Of a stretch of DNA of 64,000 nt, positions 52,101-60,339 are shown piece after piece. How positions within the stretch are numbered: the stretch's first letter is position 1; every line of letters begins with the position of its first letter. Under the pieces are notes generated by a model, which saw only the letters and a program-made list of their open reading frames with translations, was not told the origin of the DNA and made no database searches. Both the position numbers and the translations under genes were made by a program. The stretch is from Sphingobacterium olei (GTDB lineage: Bacteria; Bacteroidota; Bacteroidia; Sphingobacteriales; Sphingobacteriaceae): contig NZ_SUME01000002.1 in NCBI RefSeq assembly GCF_005048855.1, forward strand, positions 477,057 through 541,056, given 5' to 3'.

Positions 52101-52364
52101 TAAATTAATGCGAAAAACTCCATTCTGATCTGTTTTTACTCCAGTCTTAGTACCTTTTACAAGCACCGTAGCACCAACCACAGGATTACCATCTTGATCG
52201 ACAACCTTTCCCGAAACGTTCACTAACTTATTGACGGTCATGGCAAAAGGATTGTTTTTTTCTATCGCAGCGATACCCACTGCCGGCATCGCAATAATGC
52301 CTGCTAGAAAAAGCCCTTTAACACGCCGCGGAAAAATTTTTCCTAAACAGGTTCTTTTTTTCAT
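49152..52364 (-). CDS. SusC-like TonB-dependent outer-membrane transporter, second member
   Basis: A 1070-residue SusC protein: extended signal region, carboxypeptidase-regulatory-like domain (about 48-125, VSGKVVDQDGNPVVGATVLVKG), TonB-box segment DEIVVTGYG near 130, plug (IAGVGVSQESGRPGARISLNVRG), then the barrel with C-terminal TISVGITANL. It pairs with the SusD at 47271 and the lipoprotein at 46278 in one operon that ends at the terminator 46224-46255. The inferred cargo is unsaturated galacturonan oligomers from the PL1 lyases. It is clearly distinct from the SusC at 125 in the barrel. Confidence 0.95.
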   Translation of the reverse strand: MKKRTCLGKIFPRRVKGLFLAGIIAMPAVGIAAIEKNNPFAMTVNKLVNVSGKVVDQDGNPVVGATVLVKGTKTGVKTDQNGVFRINLPEGNTIIVVSYVGYKVTEVNMAGQQNVTIKLEVSDNAMDEIVVTGYGTQRRSEIVGSVATISGEELMDIPAPNIAGALRNRIAGVGVSQESGRPGARISLNVRGSSISSNAPRGATSEPLYIIDGITVDADVFDNLDASMVENISILKDASAAIYGAAGAKGVVLVTTKRGKQGKPSISYNGYLGVTDMATKPDLLSAYELGVFLNEGFRTNNSPAGDYFSLQDLEYLKGLNTESWLDQLWQPAVMQRHNVSVSGGGERVTFFVGGGYQNENANYAGMKQDKYTMRSGLTATILEGLKADINFSVDHRVRDSKNGLNATDQAFYGAMLSTPDWIPLTIDGKPVFVDRTGTRNPLGILNSGSYQRNKLQNYRVNANLTYQPKFLKGFTAKFQVSQGGGNTTSSQYNAPYKLYAFEPIGSNNQFYSSQPAENHERDGLAATSASLTTSLARDNSYQGFITLSYANTFGKHSVDAVVGGEQTVSDNEFFSGRWDNQLIPGTDDYWAFDQNRYVLPIGGRTINETTKRSFFGRVGYDFDKKYLVQLVSRLDASSNFASGNRWGLSPSIGFGWVVSQENFFTENVSFVNFLKLKANVGIAGDDRVAERLWQDRYNLDLNNGYMFGENNYGIGLNPAEYPNPFITWEKKRTINFGIESSMFNNKLNIGMEFFQNKVFDGFDRGGNEITPHYAGLLPPIINYRESYNWGSEFTVGYNTKIGPDFNISTNINFGWGNSIVTRVLYAPGDFRVSDLSDGSWMGTKFGVDPNVYNNNNIGYKVVGMFRTQDQVDAFLAENPNYRINGTVPQPGWLMYEDTNGDGTISTLDQTLLFDRTNSAFSSGLTVNLSYKSVSLNTNVFTRFGGKVFIDGNARAKAGVGRNVMSFWKDRWTPDNPMEGTYPRADDPLINSNADFWALNGTTIRINNMTLAYKIPTNVTSRIGMSNARVLLTGNNLWTLVNPFSYKDPYTGNAYDYPTVRTISVGITANL

Positions 52365-52492
52365 ATGTATATTATTTGACTTTTAAAGCCTATATGGAAT
52401 ATTCATGTGTGTCTATATTTTCGGAAACATGAACATTTCATACCTTAAATTACTCTTATTCGTAAAACAATTTATAATTCGCAACCAACTGA

Positions 52493-54118
52493 CTATGGCC
52501 TCCACCTTGGATCCCCAACCGTAAACAAAGCTTCCTCGATAATCGTCAGGTCGCTATTGGCAAAGTTGGTTTTATCCGGCGCTGCAAAAACCTGTTCCGA
52601 AGACAACGAAGAACGTACAATACCTGCTGCTGGCAACCCCTGAGTCGCCGACGTGCCCCAGGTTGCATCAGAAGTAGCGAAGCTATTCGTTCCGGAAACC
52701 GAAGCCGGAGTCCGACTATTAAACGAACGCCCACCTGTCGTAAAACCAAATAGTGTATTGCTGGCGGTAAAGCTACCAATCGTACTACCTGTTCGCGCAA
52801 TATCAAGAATAAATCTATTACTGTGAGGCGCGCGAAAGAAGGTCGAACTTTCTATCAACATTGAATTCAGATCAGTACGCACTGCAGAATTATATCGTCC
52901 AATCCACTCTGCATTAATAAACGTAGAATTTGTTAACTGGACATTGTTTACAGTAGCAGCCTCATGGTCTACGGTCCACACACCATAATTGCCAATATTC
53001 AGCACAATAGAGTTATTAATCACGTACTCGTTCACCGATTTCTGTCCTTCAGACTGTAGACGCATCACACCGCGTAGCTCGGACATTCTACAAGCCTCAA
53101 ATTCAATTTTGTTAACTGCAGCCCCCTTACTGATGTTAAACACATAACTACCACCGATGTTGCCAGTAAAATGCACGTCTTCGAACTTAATTAGCTCCAT
53201 CGTTCCCTCTACATTAAAGGAAGAAGACATCTCAATACGGGCTTGCGTACCGAAGCCCGGCTCGGATATCAAAGTCACCCCACGATCCAACGTAAAGCTC
53301 TCGATGGTATAGGTCATTCCGCGCTTCAGTGCAATGGTACTACCGTCAGGCACTGTATTCAACGTGTTCTGCAAAATCATCGGGTCGCTAGAAGCACGCA
53401 AATCAATATAGCCGGCTTGCTCTACAGACGGTTTAGTGGCAAATTCCAGTACACCTAACGATCGACCATCACCCCGTAAGAGCTCAGCCACATAGTTGTT
53501 TCCCGCCGATAGCCCTTCAACTAGCTTGGAGATTGCACTTGGATCTTTTACATCGAACTCCTTCTTATTCCCACCTTCAGCAGTTTCCACAATTAAGGAG
53601 GTCAACTCCCCGTGCCTCGCCCAGCCGAGGATAACTTCTTCGTCGGTCAGATTCCATACTTTAATCGGTCGAAAAAGATTGATAGGCTGCAGTTGAAAGC
53701 TCGGTGTACTCACCCATTCGGAAGCACCTGTGCCGGTACTCGATACCGTGCGCACACGAGCGAAGTAATTTTGCAATGGTGTAATCTCTTCATCGCCAAG
53801 GAAAAACCAAGTAGAATCGGTTACAAAATCAAAGGCATTTTTACTCGCATCACTAAAGGAGGGATCCGTAGAGATCTGAACCTCATAGGAGACCGTCACT
53901 TGACGCCCCTCTCCTTCCCAGGCTGCCAGTCCTGGATTCCAGGTTAGCCGTAGGGACGTGTCCGCATGCACAATGGTTATGCCGCTCGTCATCTGTGTTA
54001 AACTCACCGGCGGATACACTGTTTCTTTATTACAAGCGTTTATAGCTGCAATAAGAGCCCCGAAAAACAAGGTTCGATAAAATAGCCTCAGTGCGTTAAT
54101 CTTTTGAAATTTCATCAT
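52493..54118 (-). CDS. FN3 and beta-helix lipoprotein (DUF4957/DUF5123-like)
   Basis: A 541-residue lipoprotein (lipobox INAC, Cys29). Residues about 38-150 look like a fibronectin type III-like domain, about 155-225 another, and from about 235 a parallel beta-helix (GSTIALKRGMTYTIESFTLDRGVTLISEPG, then regular short strands), ending with FANSDLTIIEEALFTVGDPRWRP, typical of DUF5123. Such proteins accompany pectin SusC/SusD pairs in Bacteroidota and probably bind galacturonan at the surface; a lyase activity is not excluded. It lies 128 bases upstream of SusC in the same direction, so may belong to the same transcript. Confidence 0.82.
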   Translation of the reverse strand: MMKFQKINALRLFYRTLFFGALIAAINACNKETVYPPVSLTQMTSGITIVHADTSLRLTWNPGLAAWEGEGRQVTVSYEVQISTDPSFSDASKNAFDFVTDSTWFFLGDEEITPLQNYFARVRTVSSTGTGASEWVSTPSFQLQPINLFRPIKVWNLTDEEVILGWARHGELTSLIVETAEGGNKKEFDVKDPSAISKLVEGLSAGNNYVAELLRGDGRSLGVLEFATKPSVEQAGYIDLRASSDPMILQNTLNTVPDGSTIALKRGMTYTIESFTLDRGVTLISEPGFGTQARIEMSSSFNVEGTMELIKFEDVHFTGNIGGSYVFNISKGAAVNKIEFEACRMSELRGVMRLQSEGQKSVNEYVINNSIVLNIGNYGVWTVDHEAATVNNVQLTNSTFINAEWIGRYNSAVRTDLNSMLIESSTFFRAPHSNRFILDIARTGSTIGSFTASNTLFGFTTGGRSFNSRTPASVSGTNSFATSDATWGTSATQGLPAAGIVRSSLSSEQVFAAPDKTNFANSDLTIIEEALFTVGDPRWRP

Positions 54119-54258
54119 GATTAGGTTATTTAATTAATTTACTACTTATATAGGTTTTAATTTATTATCAGTTCCCTCACAGAAGTGCTTCTATAACAAT
54201 ATAAAAAGACAGCTCCTATTTCGACCTAATAATAAATGGGTTTATAAACATGTTCTAT

Positions 54259-54289
54259 TTACGTTCCGTTGGCTAGAAAAAGAACGTAA
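54259..54289. repeat. Inverted repeat between the DUF5123-like and DUF3826 genes
   Basis: Perfect 8-base arms TTACGTTC (54259-54266) and GAACGTAA (54282-54289) with a 15-base spacer, located upstream of the lipoprotein gene at 52493 and downstream of the DUF3826 gene. It may be an operator; no T-run follows on either strand. Confidence 0.4.
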
Positions 54290-54334
54290 GATTATTAAAT
54301 TGATTCTTGTCAGATATACGCTGTTCCGCTTAAC

Positions 54335-54994
54335 TTATAACGTACTCTTCTTATTCTTTATCCTTTCCTGCCATTTCGCTCCTTCTTCTTTCAGATCGTA
54401 GCCCTCCTTGGCCAAATAGTTGTTAATCCGTCCCTTATATTTACCAAACACGGCATGCTTCTCCTTTGATCCCGGTTCTGCCATGGCCAACTCTCTTGCC
54501 TCAGTTAGGTTCGACAATACAAATTGCTTTTGCTCAACCGTCAAACTTGGAATCATCTCCTGAAAAGCTATATAGGTCTTAGGCAATACACCATAGGTCA
54601 TCCCATTTTTCACGCCCTCTACCTGCTCGTTTGTCAACAGCTTGGACAAGTTGGACACATACTTCGCGTTCATTTTTTTCAGCTTCTTCGCTTTCGACTG
54701 TTCTAACTTAGCGATTTTTGCTTTTTGAACCTCGCTATCAGACTTGAATTTTTCTTTCAGATCTTGTATTTCTCTTTGCTTTTCTTCATGATGTGTATTC
54801 ACCTGATCGTATTCATTTACCACGAGCGTACGTACTTTGTAATACTGCGCACTATCTTGAATACCCAATGTCGCCACGATCTTGTCTGCACGGTCTGTAA
54901 TGACTTTTAAATATTCCTGCCGGCTATCCTGAGCCGATACCTTATTAAATGCAAAGACAAAAAAAATAAAATAAAATGTTTGCAACCCCCTCAT
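54335..54994 (-). CDS. Exported DUF3826-family protein
   Basis: A 219-residue secreted protein with a signal peptide ending near VSAQ. It is mostly helical and charged (residues about 70-115 are rich in Lys and Glu, likely coiled coil), with the conserved ITDRADKIVATLGI, VNGMTYGVLPKTYIAFQEMIPSLT-type core and C-terminal GKYKGRINNYLAKEGYDLKEE. DUF3826 proteins are regular companions of pectate-lyase loci in Bacteroidota, but their function is not known. Here it lies 216 bases upstream of the DUF5123-like lipoprotein gene in the same direction. Confidence 0.85.
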   Translation of the reverse strand: MRGLQTFYFIFFVFAFNKVSAQDSRQEYLKVITDRADKIVATLGIQDSAQYYKVRTLVVNEYDQVNTHHEEKQREIQDLKEKFKSDSEVQKAKIAKLEQSKAKKLKKMNAKYVSNLSKLLTNEQVEGVKNGMTYGVLPKTYIAFQEMIPSLTVEQKQFVLSNLTEARELAMAEPGSKEKHAVFGKYKGRINNYLAKEGYDLKEEGAKWQERIKNKKSTL

Positions 54995-55346
54995 CTGTTT
55001 ATAATTAATTCTTTAACTCATCTATATTTTAACAAAATGCTCTTTCGAATGTAACATAATAATTGATTCGTCTATCAACTTTTCATTACCACTATCTATA
55101 ATTGATTAATTCAAAGTAACGGATTCTTTACGCAAGAATACTATGCCCGATTATCCATTTATTATACAATATTATCAGATCAAATAAATCAGCATCTCGC
55201 AGTACACCTTGCCTGCCAGCTACTTAACAAGCTGTAAAGCTTTTCATTTTTTTTAAATATTGCATTAATTTGGTGTCTAGATTACATTTATTTTTACAAA
55301 ATAAACCTATTGTTACGTATTATTCATTTGAAAATATATCATGGTA
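54995..55346. other. Intergenic region without recognised gene
   Basis: 352 AT-rich bases upstream of the DUF3826 gene. I see no gene, no good TAnnTTTG element on the minus strand and no strong hairpin. The promoter of the DUF3826 gene should lie here. Confidence 0.4.
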
Positions 55347-55547
55347 CTATTTTACTTTTCTATAAACCCAATATCCTCCCCCCACGGCGAACAACAACAG
55401 AATTACGCCCACTCCCAACTTCGTTCTCGTCGCCGTCTTCATCCAGCTGTACGCGCTCGTTCGTTCGTTACTGTCCGCGACACTATCCCTGGTAAGATGC
55501 TGCACTTGCCAGTCCCAATTGCATTGATGCATATCCCTGTATTGCAT
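55347..55547 (-). CDS. Putative small C-tail membrane protein
   Basis: A 66-residue reading frame from ATG 55547. It ends in a clear transmembrane segment flanked by basic residues (LGVGVILLLFAVGGGYWVYRKVK). The frame stays open upstream to 55661, 38 codons without an ATG, and the extra residues look protein-like (FWTDSLFYFHPDSGLSAYRG). It therefore may be longer, translated from a non-standard start, or be the second half of a frameshifted gene with the ORF at 55651-55941. The family is not recognised. Confidence 0.4.
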   Translation of the reverse strand: MQYRDMHQCNWDWQVQHLTRDSVADSNERTSAYSWMKTATRTKLGVGVILLLFAVGGGYWVYRKVK

Positions 55548-55650
55548 GGCTCCGCGGTATGCGGAAAGGCCACTGTCAGGATGAAAGTAGAATAGGCTAT
55601 CCGTCCAAAAGGACCAATGCCTGCCGCAGATGATCCCAAACCCCTCTTCT

Positions 55651-55941
55651 TTACTGGAAGACTATAGTTTTACAAGAGAAAGTCAGGAAGGTACGTGTAA
55701 TTCCAGCGGGTACATCACCCAAATCATAGGTCATTGCATCAATCATACATTGGAGGTCTGTTTCTAAATAAAACACGTCATAAGTATCATTATCAAATAA
55801 AGTAACATAGAATTTCGTCTGATTGAATCCGTGTGTAGGCTCATAACTAAACCATAATTCAGTTTGTGCTTTTGCATTTCCAGTGAATGAAAGCGCCGCA
55901 AAGACAATTGCGAACGCGAATAAAATTGTTGCTTTCCTCAT
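55651..55941 (-). CDS. Small exported protein of unknown function
   Basis: A 96-residue protein with a convincing signal peptide (MRKATILFAFAIVFAALSF, cleavage near AKAQ). The mature part of about 70 residues is predicted beta-rich (ELWFSYEPTHG, KFYVTLFDNDTYDVFYLETD, RTFLTFSCKTIVF) with two cysteines. No family is recognised. Its stop at 55651 overlaps the start of another open frame on the same strand shifted by one base, see the entry at 55347. Confidence 0.6.
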   Translation of the reverse strand: MRKATILFAFAIVFAALSFTGNAKAQTELWFSYEPTHGFNQTKFYVTLFDNDTYDVFYLETDLQCMIDAMTYDLGDVPAGITRTFLTFSCKTIVFQ

Positions 55942-56481
55942 TTTGTTTATATTTTGGTTTAAAACCTAAAATAAACATTATTTGTACTAATTCTATATAT
56001 GATATTCGTCACAAAATGAACAATATTATCATCCTGAATATCAAAGAAATACAAATAATATTATTTATCAATTGAGGGCTGGTTGTTTAGAATCAGCTAA
56101 GAAGTTCCAAAACCTAAAGATCCACATTCAAACGACCAATTATTACGCCACTCAGTTAGGCAAGAAGTTATTACGATCGAGTGATGGGGATTAAACGATA
56201 ACAGCAGTCTAAAAAAAATCCAGATGGTTACATTAAATCATAATGTCTAACCAAGTATTTTAATTTTTCAATTTCCTCAATGGACAGCTTTGTAAGCTTC
56301 GTACGGATTTCCCTCCTTTGATATCATCAATATAAGATCTGGCGCAGGGCAAATAAGCCCGGTCGGTTTATTTGCTACTGCAAAGTACCTCAACAAAACG
56401 GGAGTGTTATTATCCTTTTAATATCTACCATTAAAGCCTGATTTTCATGTTATATGTTTTTAAATTGTAATAACTTTCATT
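55942..56481. other. Gene-poor AT-rich region
   Basis: About 540 bases with no supported gene. A 45-codon plus-strand open stretch without ATG ends at 56194; it contains HIQTTNYYA, faintly like the end of a tyrosine recombinase, but too short to call. An inverted repeat with perfect 8-base arms, GCAAATAA (56349-56356) and TTATTTGC (56368-56375), is present. Confidence 0.35.
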
Positions 56482-56628
56482 ATGCTGTTCGCTATTTTTG
56501 GACTGATCCTGTTTATAATTCTCAAAGTTTTATTTTATGGTTGTTTACCTCGTATCTATTATTTTGATCCGCCTTCCGGAAGAACCTCCTGTAATTCATC
56601 TTTATTAGGTAAGTTCGGACTAGGATGA
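56482..56628 (+). CDS. Possible 48-residue membrane peptide
   Basis: A short plus-strand frame, ATG 56482 to TGA 56626. Residues 2-19 form one hydrophobic helix (LFAIFGLILFIILKVLF), followed by a small polar tail with two cysteines. It converges with the DUF7000-like gene at 56640. No ribosome-binding or promoter signal is obvious and no homology is recognised, so it may be chance or a gene fragment. Confidence 0.3.
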   Translation: MLFAIFGLILFIILKVLFYGCLPRIYYFDPPSGRTSCNSSLLGKFGLG

Positions 56629-56639
56629 TTTAATTTTCT

Positions 56640-57137
56640 TTACGCTAATTTACTCTTCTTAATGACATCGATTATTTCGCTTGAAATGGCGATTAGTCCT
56701 TCTTCGATTTGGCTCGTGAGTGAATCCAGATCGTTAAAATCTGGATTTTCAATCAATACAGCCTCAAGAATAGCGTATTGGGGTTTGGTTGTTCTGTCTT
56801 TATTCCACTTAGTCGTTTTGAAATACTGCCAATATCTTTCTTGAATCGGAATCGTCTGTCCTAAAAGCCAAATTTCAAACTGCATTTTTGTATGATTTAA
56901 TACAACTCCCATTTTTAACTTCCTCTTCTTCAGAAAGTCATTTGAGTAATAGAAATATGTATAGTCCATATATCCTTGAAAGAGACTTCCAAATGAGTAA
57001 CTCTCGGAAAGGCTTTTTGATAAAGCTGTTCCAAGTCTCGTCACATACTTTACAAGTGCTGTGTATGCTTCCTGAATGTCACCCTTTTTAAGCTGTTCTT
57101 TGTATGTGTCTACGTAATGGTTTAAGTCTTTCATCAA
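56640..57137 (-). CDS. DUF7000-like cytoplasmic protein
   Basis: A 165-residue protein without signal or membrane segments. It begins MKDLNHYVDTYKEQLKKGDIQEAY and contains GYMDYTYFYYSNDFLKKRKLKMGVVLNHTKMQFEIWLLGQ and AVLIENPDFNDLDSLT, a pattern I associate with the DUF7000 family of small bacterial proteins with unknown role. It has no evident link with pectin degradation. The start could also be Met2. It stands alone, with its promoter in the divergent region shared with the pectate lyase at 57555. Confidence 0.75.
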   Translation of the reverse strand: MMKDLNHYVDTYKEQLKKGDIQEAYTALVKYVTRLGTALSKSLSESYSFGSLFQGYMDYTYFYYSNDFLKKRKLKMGVVLNHTKMQFEIWLLGQTIPIQERYWQYFKTTKWNKDRTTKPQYAILEAVLIENPDFNDLDSLTSQIEEGLIAISSEIIDVIKKSKLA

Positions 57138-57554
57138 AAATATCTATTTGTTATGCCACTTCTTGTCATCCTTTCTGTCGGTCTGCTCGACTTGCACCTA
57201 AGGGATTGGGTATTACCAAAGTGGAAAGTTAAGAGCACTAACGTTCAATACAATACAAAGGTATAAAAAAGTTGACGTTGAATTAAGCACCTCCACCCCC
57301 GTTATGCAAAAACCGATCTCAGCAGGACTGTATAAAGTTTTCTTTTTACTGTATTATATTGACATAAAAAAATTTTTAATCTCTTTAATAGAGCAGGCAA
57401 TAATAGATTAATCAAGGATCTAAACAACGGTGTAGATCTCTTCTATTATCGACATAACAATGTGTTAAACATAATTGTTACATTTATTTCACTGCTCTTA
57501 TTGTATATTTAACTACAATTTATAAACAAATGATAATATCCTATCACGAATAAC
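57138..57554. promoter_or_regulatory. Divergent intergenic region of DUF7000-like and PL1 genes
   Basis: 417 bases without a gene. A perfect minus-strand -7 element TACCTTTG lies at 57263-57256 and would serve the DUF7000-like gene with a leader of about 115 bases; no TTG is found at the right distance. For the plus-strand lyase no full TAnnTTTG element was found; TATATTTA near 57503 is the closest. Confidence 0.35.
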
Positions 57555-59111
57555 ATGAAAATGAAAACATCCTATAAAATTGCGATAGCAGGCCTGCTTG
57601 CGTTATCGTCTTTCTATCCCGCGGACGCTCACGCGCAAAATAGACAACCCGAAGTCGGACAAATACCTCCACATCCACCGCGATTGCCCGAAGGTGCTAT
57701 TCCGGCATTTCCTGGAGCATGGGGAGGCGGTATGTTTACCACTGGAGGCCGCGGAGGCCAGGTGATTGCTGTTACCAATCTCAACGATAGTGGCCCAGGC
57801 AGTTTCCGTGCCGCATTAGAAGCAAAAGGGCCTCGTATTGTGGTATTTCGTGTAGCTGGTACATTAAAAGTAAATGGTGATCTCAACATCGATCAGCCAG
57901 ATATCACCATCGCAGGGCAATCTGCCCCCGGTGATGGCATTTGTATAGCTGGTACACTTAATATCAACACGCACAATGTCATTGTACGACACTTACGTGT
58001 ACGCCGTGGTGTTCCCATGGGTGGTCAAGGTGATGACAACATAGGGGGCAATCCGGACCATCACATCATCATAGATCATTGCTCAACAAGCTGGGGCATG
58101 GATGAGAATATCTCCCTTTACCGTCACATGAGGCCTTCGCTCGACGGAACCACGCAGATAAAAGACCCAGCAGAGCATATAACAGTTCAATGGACCATTT
58201 CCAGTGAAGCGCTCGATGCCAAGGGACATGCTTTTGGTGGTACTTGGGGAGGAGATCCTTCTACGTTCCATCACAACTTATTCGCAAGCAACACAGCTCG
58301 GAATCCATCAATAGGGATGTCTGGTCCGTTTGATTTCCGATATAATGTGGTGTTCAACTGGCGTCATCGTACGATGGATGGCGGAGATGAAACGTCAACG
58401 ATCAATGTCATCAATAACTATTACAAGCCAGGGCCTGCAACGAATGACAACATGCGAGCAGTCTTTGCCCGCATAGAACAACGAAGCATGTACTCTCCCG
58501 GTAGTGCATGGCGAGAAGGCGAATGGTATCCAAAAGAATCAAACCGTCCCGGAAAATGGTATGTGGCCGGCAACGTTATGCACGGCAACGAAGAGGTAAC
58601 CAACAACAACTGGGCCGGTATACGCGTCAAAGAAACGAAAGAATCGGTCATCCCCAATGAAAGTGAAGCCGAAAAATTTGCTCGTGTAAATACCCCATTT
58701 GTAGGGTGGCCTGTAGCCCCACACCAGACAGCGGAAGCTGCTTTCGAATCCGTTTTGGCAAAGGCTGGTGCTACGTTGCCAAAACGTGATGCGGTAGACA
58801 CACGTGTTACAGAAATGGTACGTACAGGAAAACCATTGACAGCAACAGGTATTATCAAAGATATAGCTGAAGTGGGCGGTTATCCTAACTTAACGTTCAA
58901 TCCTGCGGACGTACCCGTTGATACCGATGGCGACGGTATGCCCGACGAATGGGAAATCAAACATGGCCTAGACCCTAAAAATCCAAAAGACGGTGCGATC
59001 GATTCAGACGGTGATGGTTATACCAATGTTGAAGAATACCTAAATGGTACTAATCCCCAGGAAAAAATCAATTACCGCAACCTAGGCAACAATGTCGATA
59101 CGATTAGTTAA
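57555..59111 (+). CDS. PL1 family pectate lyase, third member
   Basis: A 518-residue secreted lyase (signal peptide ending near AHAQ). The beta-helix shows FPGAWGGGMFTTGGRGG, LNDSGPGSFRAALE, ITIAGQSAPGDG, VIVRHLRVRRGV, HHIIIDHCSTSWGMDEN, NNYYKPGPAT and KAGATLPKRDAVDTR, nearly the same blocks as the lyase at 41701. It cleaves homogalacturonan by beta-elimination. The C-terminus has two calcium-type repeats (DTDGDGMPDEWEIKHGL, DSDGDGYTNVEEYLNG). It stands alone on the plus strand, followed by two hairpins and the AraC regulator gene. Confidence 0.94.
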   Translation: MKMKTSYKIAIAGLLALSSFYPADAHAQNRQPEVGQIPPHPPRLPEGAIPAFPGAWGGGMFTTGGRGGQVIAVTNLNDSGPGSFRAALEAKGPRIVVFRVAGTLKVNGDLNIDQPDITIAGQSAPGDGICIAGTLNINTHNVIVRHLRVRRGVPMGGQGDDNIGGNPDHHIIIDHCSTSWGMDENISLYRHMRPSLDGTTQIKDPAEHITVQWTISSEALDAKGHAFGGTWGGDPSTFHHNLFASNTARNPSIGMSGPFDFRYNVVFNWRHRTMDGGDETSTINVINNYYKPGPATNDNMRAVFARIEQRSMYSPGSAWREGEWYPKESNRPGKWYVAGNVMHGNEEVTNNNWAGIRVKETKESVIPNESEAEKFARVNTPFVGWPVAPHQTAEAAFESVLAKAGATLPKRDAVDTRVTEMVRTGKPLTATGIIKDIAEVGGYPNLTFNPADVPVDTDGDGMPDEWEIKHGLDPKNPKDGAIDSDGDGYTNVEEYLNGTNPQEKINYRNLGNNVDTIS

Positions 59112-59155
59112 GCAAATAGTTTGACTAATTTTCTTTCACCATACATAACATCAAA

Positions 59156-59178
59156 GCCCAGTCTTTTTATGATTGGGC
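59156..59178 (+). terminator. Weak terminator-like hairpin after the PL1 gene
   Basis: Eight-base arms GCCCAGTC (59156-59163) and GATTGGGC (59171-59178) with one G-T pair and a 7-base loop, 45 bases beyond the stop. The downstream T-run is short (CTTGG), so termination efficiency is uncertain. Confidence 0.5.
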
Positions 59179-59202
59179 CTTGGTATTCATATCAACCGTC
59201 AT

Positions 59203-59232
59203 TTTTTATACCATCTTATCATGGTATAAAAA
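59203..59232. repeat. Perfect 12-base inverted repeat
   Basis: Arms TTTTTATACCAT (59203-59214) and ATGGTATAAAAA (59221-59232) with a 6-base loop, inside the 344-base gap 59112-59455 between the PL1 lyase and the AraC gene. It could complete the terminator region or act as an operator. The rest of the gap is AT-rich with nothing else recognised except the -7 element at 59409. Confidence 0.5.
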
Positions 59233-59408
59233 GAAAAAAAACAGCAAATAATCGTACTGATTTTCAACAAATCACAAGAAATAATTTCTTGAAAAACAAA
59301 ACATTACATAGATAAATCAGCAAAAATGAATTGAAATTCGTCAAGAAAATATTACATAAATTATGATATTTAATTATTTATCTTCATACATTCATGGCAA
59401 AAATGTAC

Positions 59409-59416
59409 TACTTTTG
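59409..59416 (+). promoter_or_regulatory. -7 element of the AraC gene
   Basis: TACTTTTG is a perfect TAnnTTTG match 39 bases before the ATG at 59456. A TTG at the usual distance upstream is lacking, as often for activator-dependent promoters. A GGGGAG 10 bases before the ATG may assist initiation. Confidence 0.4.
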
Positions 59417-59455
59417 AATTGTTAGCAGCTATAAACAGAGGGGAGTAACGATTTC

Positions 59456-60331
59456 ATGAAGCCACTATTTAGAAAAGTTCCTGTACAATACGAGAGTTCT
59501 TTCTCGGCACGACATGATATCATGCCCAACTTCGGTAATGTCTGGCATTATCATGAGGAACTAGAACTTCATTATACGATTCGGGGCGAAGGCATTCGCT
59601 TTATAGGAGACAATATAAGCAGTTTTGCGCCTGGAGAAATTATTTTGGTGGGCGAAAAACTATCTCACGCCTGGCGTTGTAACGAAGAGTATTACCAAAA
59701 CAATCCCGACTATTCGATAGAAGCCATTGTTATGCAATTTCTTCCCGATTGTTTTGGAAAGCAACTGCTTGGACTTCCAGAGATGTTCTTATTACCCAAA
59801 CTTTATGAAAAGGCAAAAAGCGGTATATTGCTTAAAGGCCAGACAAAAAAACGGGTAGCCCAACTCATGCACGACTGCGTGGAGGAAGAAGGTATGGGGC
59901 GTGTCATCACGCTCATGAAAATCCTGCAAACAATGGCCGAAAGTGATGAATACGAAACGATTGTTAAAACACAGAGCGCCTTTCTTCACTCAAATGAGGC
60001 AGACAGTATCCGCTTGAACGATGTGTTCAACTTTACTCATGCCAATTATAAAAATGATATATTGCTGGAAGAGGTAGCCGGTGTGTCTAACCTCAGCGTG
60101 ACCTCATTCTGCCGGTACTTCAAGATGATGACCAAAAAGACCTACTATGACTTTTTGATTGAAATCCGCATCAGTCATGCCTGTAGGTTGCTAGTCGAAA
60201 ACAAGTTGCCAACCGAGGTAATCTGCTTTGAATGTGGATTCAACAACGTTTCAAATTTTTACAGGCATTTCAAAAAAGTAACGGGTATAACACCATTGGA
60301 TTACAAAAAGAAATATCTACATCGGGTATAA
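59456..60331 (+). CDS. AraC-family transcriptional regulator
   Basis: A 291-residue cytoplasmic regulator. The N-terminal cupin domain (HYHEELELHYTIRGEGIRF, SFAPGEIILVGEKLSHAW, about residues 25-90) binds the effector; the C-terminal 100 residues contain the double helix-turn-helix (LLEEVAGVSNLSVTSFCRYFK, then CFECGFNNVSNFYRHFKKVTGITPLDYKKK). Proteins of this type activate sugar catabolic genes. It is followed after 8 bases by the 3' end of the convergent GH2-malectin gene, and it lies behind the PL1 lyase in the same direction, so control of these neighbours is plausible. The effector is unknown. Confidence 0.93.
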   Translation: MKPLFRKVPVQYESSFSARHDIMPNFGNVWHYHEELELHYTIRGEGIRFIGDNISSFAPGEIILVGEKLSHAWRCNEEYYQNNPDYSIEAIVMQFLPDCFGKQLLGLPEMFLLPKLYEKAKSGILLKGQTKKRVAQLMHDCVEEEGMGRVITLMKILQTMAESDEYETIVKTQSAFLHSNEADSIRLNDVFNFTHANYKNDILLEEVAGVSNLSVTSFCRYFKMMTKKTYYDFLIEIRISHACRLLVENKLPTEVICFECGFNNVSNFYRHFKKVTGITPLDYKKKYLHRV

Positions 60332-60339
60332 CTACCACC

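Noticed and set aside
56041..56194. Possible C-terminal remnant of a tyrosine recombinase (HIQTTNYYA)
   Set aside because: Only about 45 codons, no ATG, no catalytic residues in context and no attachment-site repeats nearby. The resemblance may be accidental.
59121..59315. 64-codon plus-strand open frame after the PL1 gene
   Set aside because: It runs through two hairpins and low-complexity A-rich DNA and ends in poly-Lys/Asn-like residues. Not a convincing protein.
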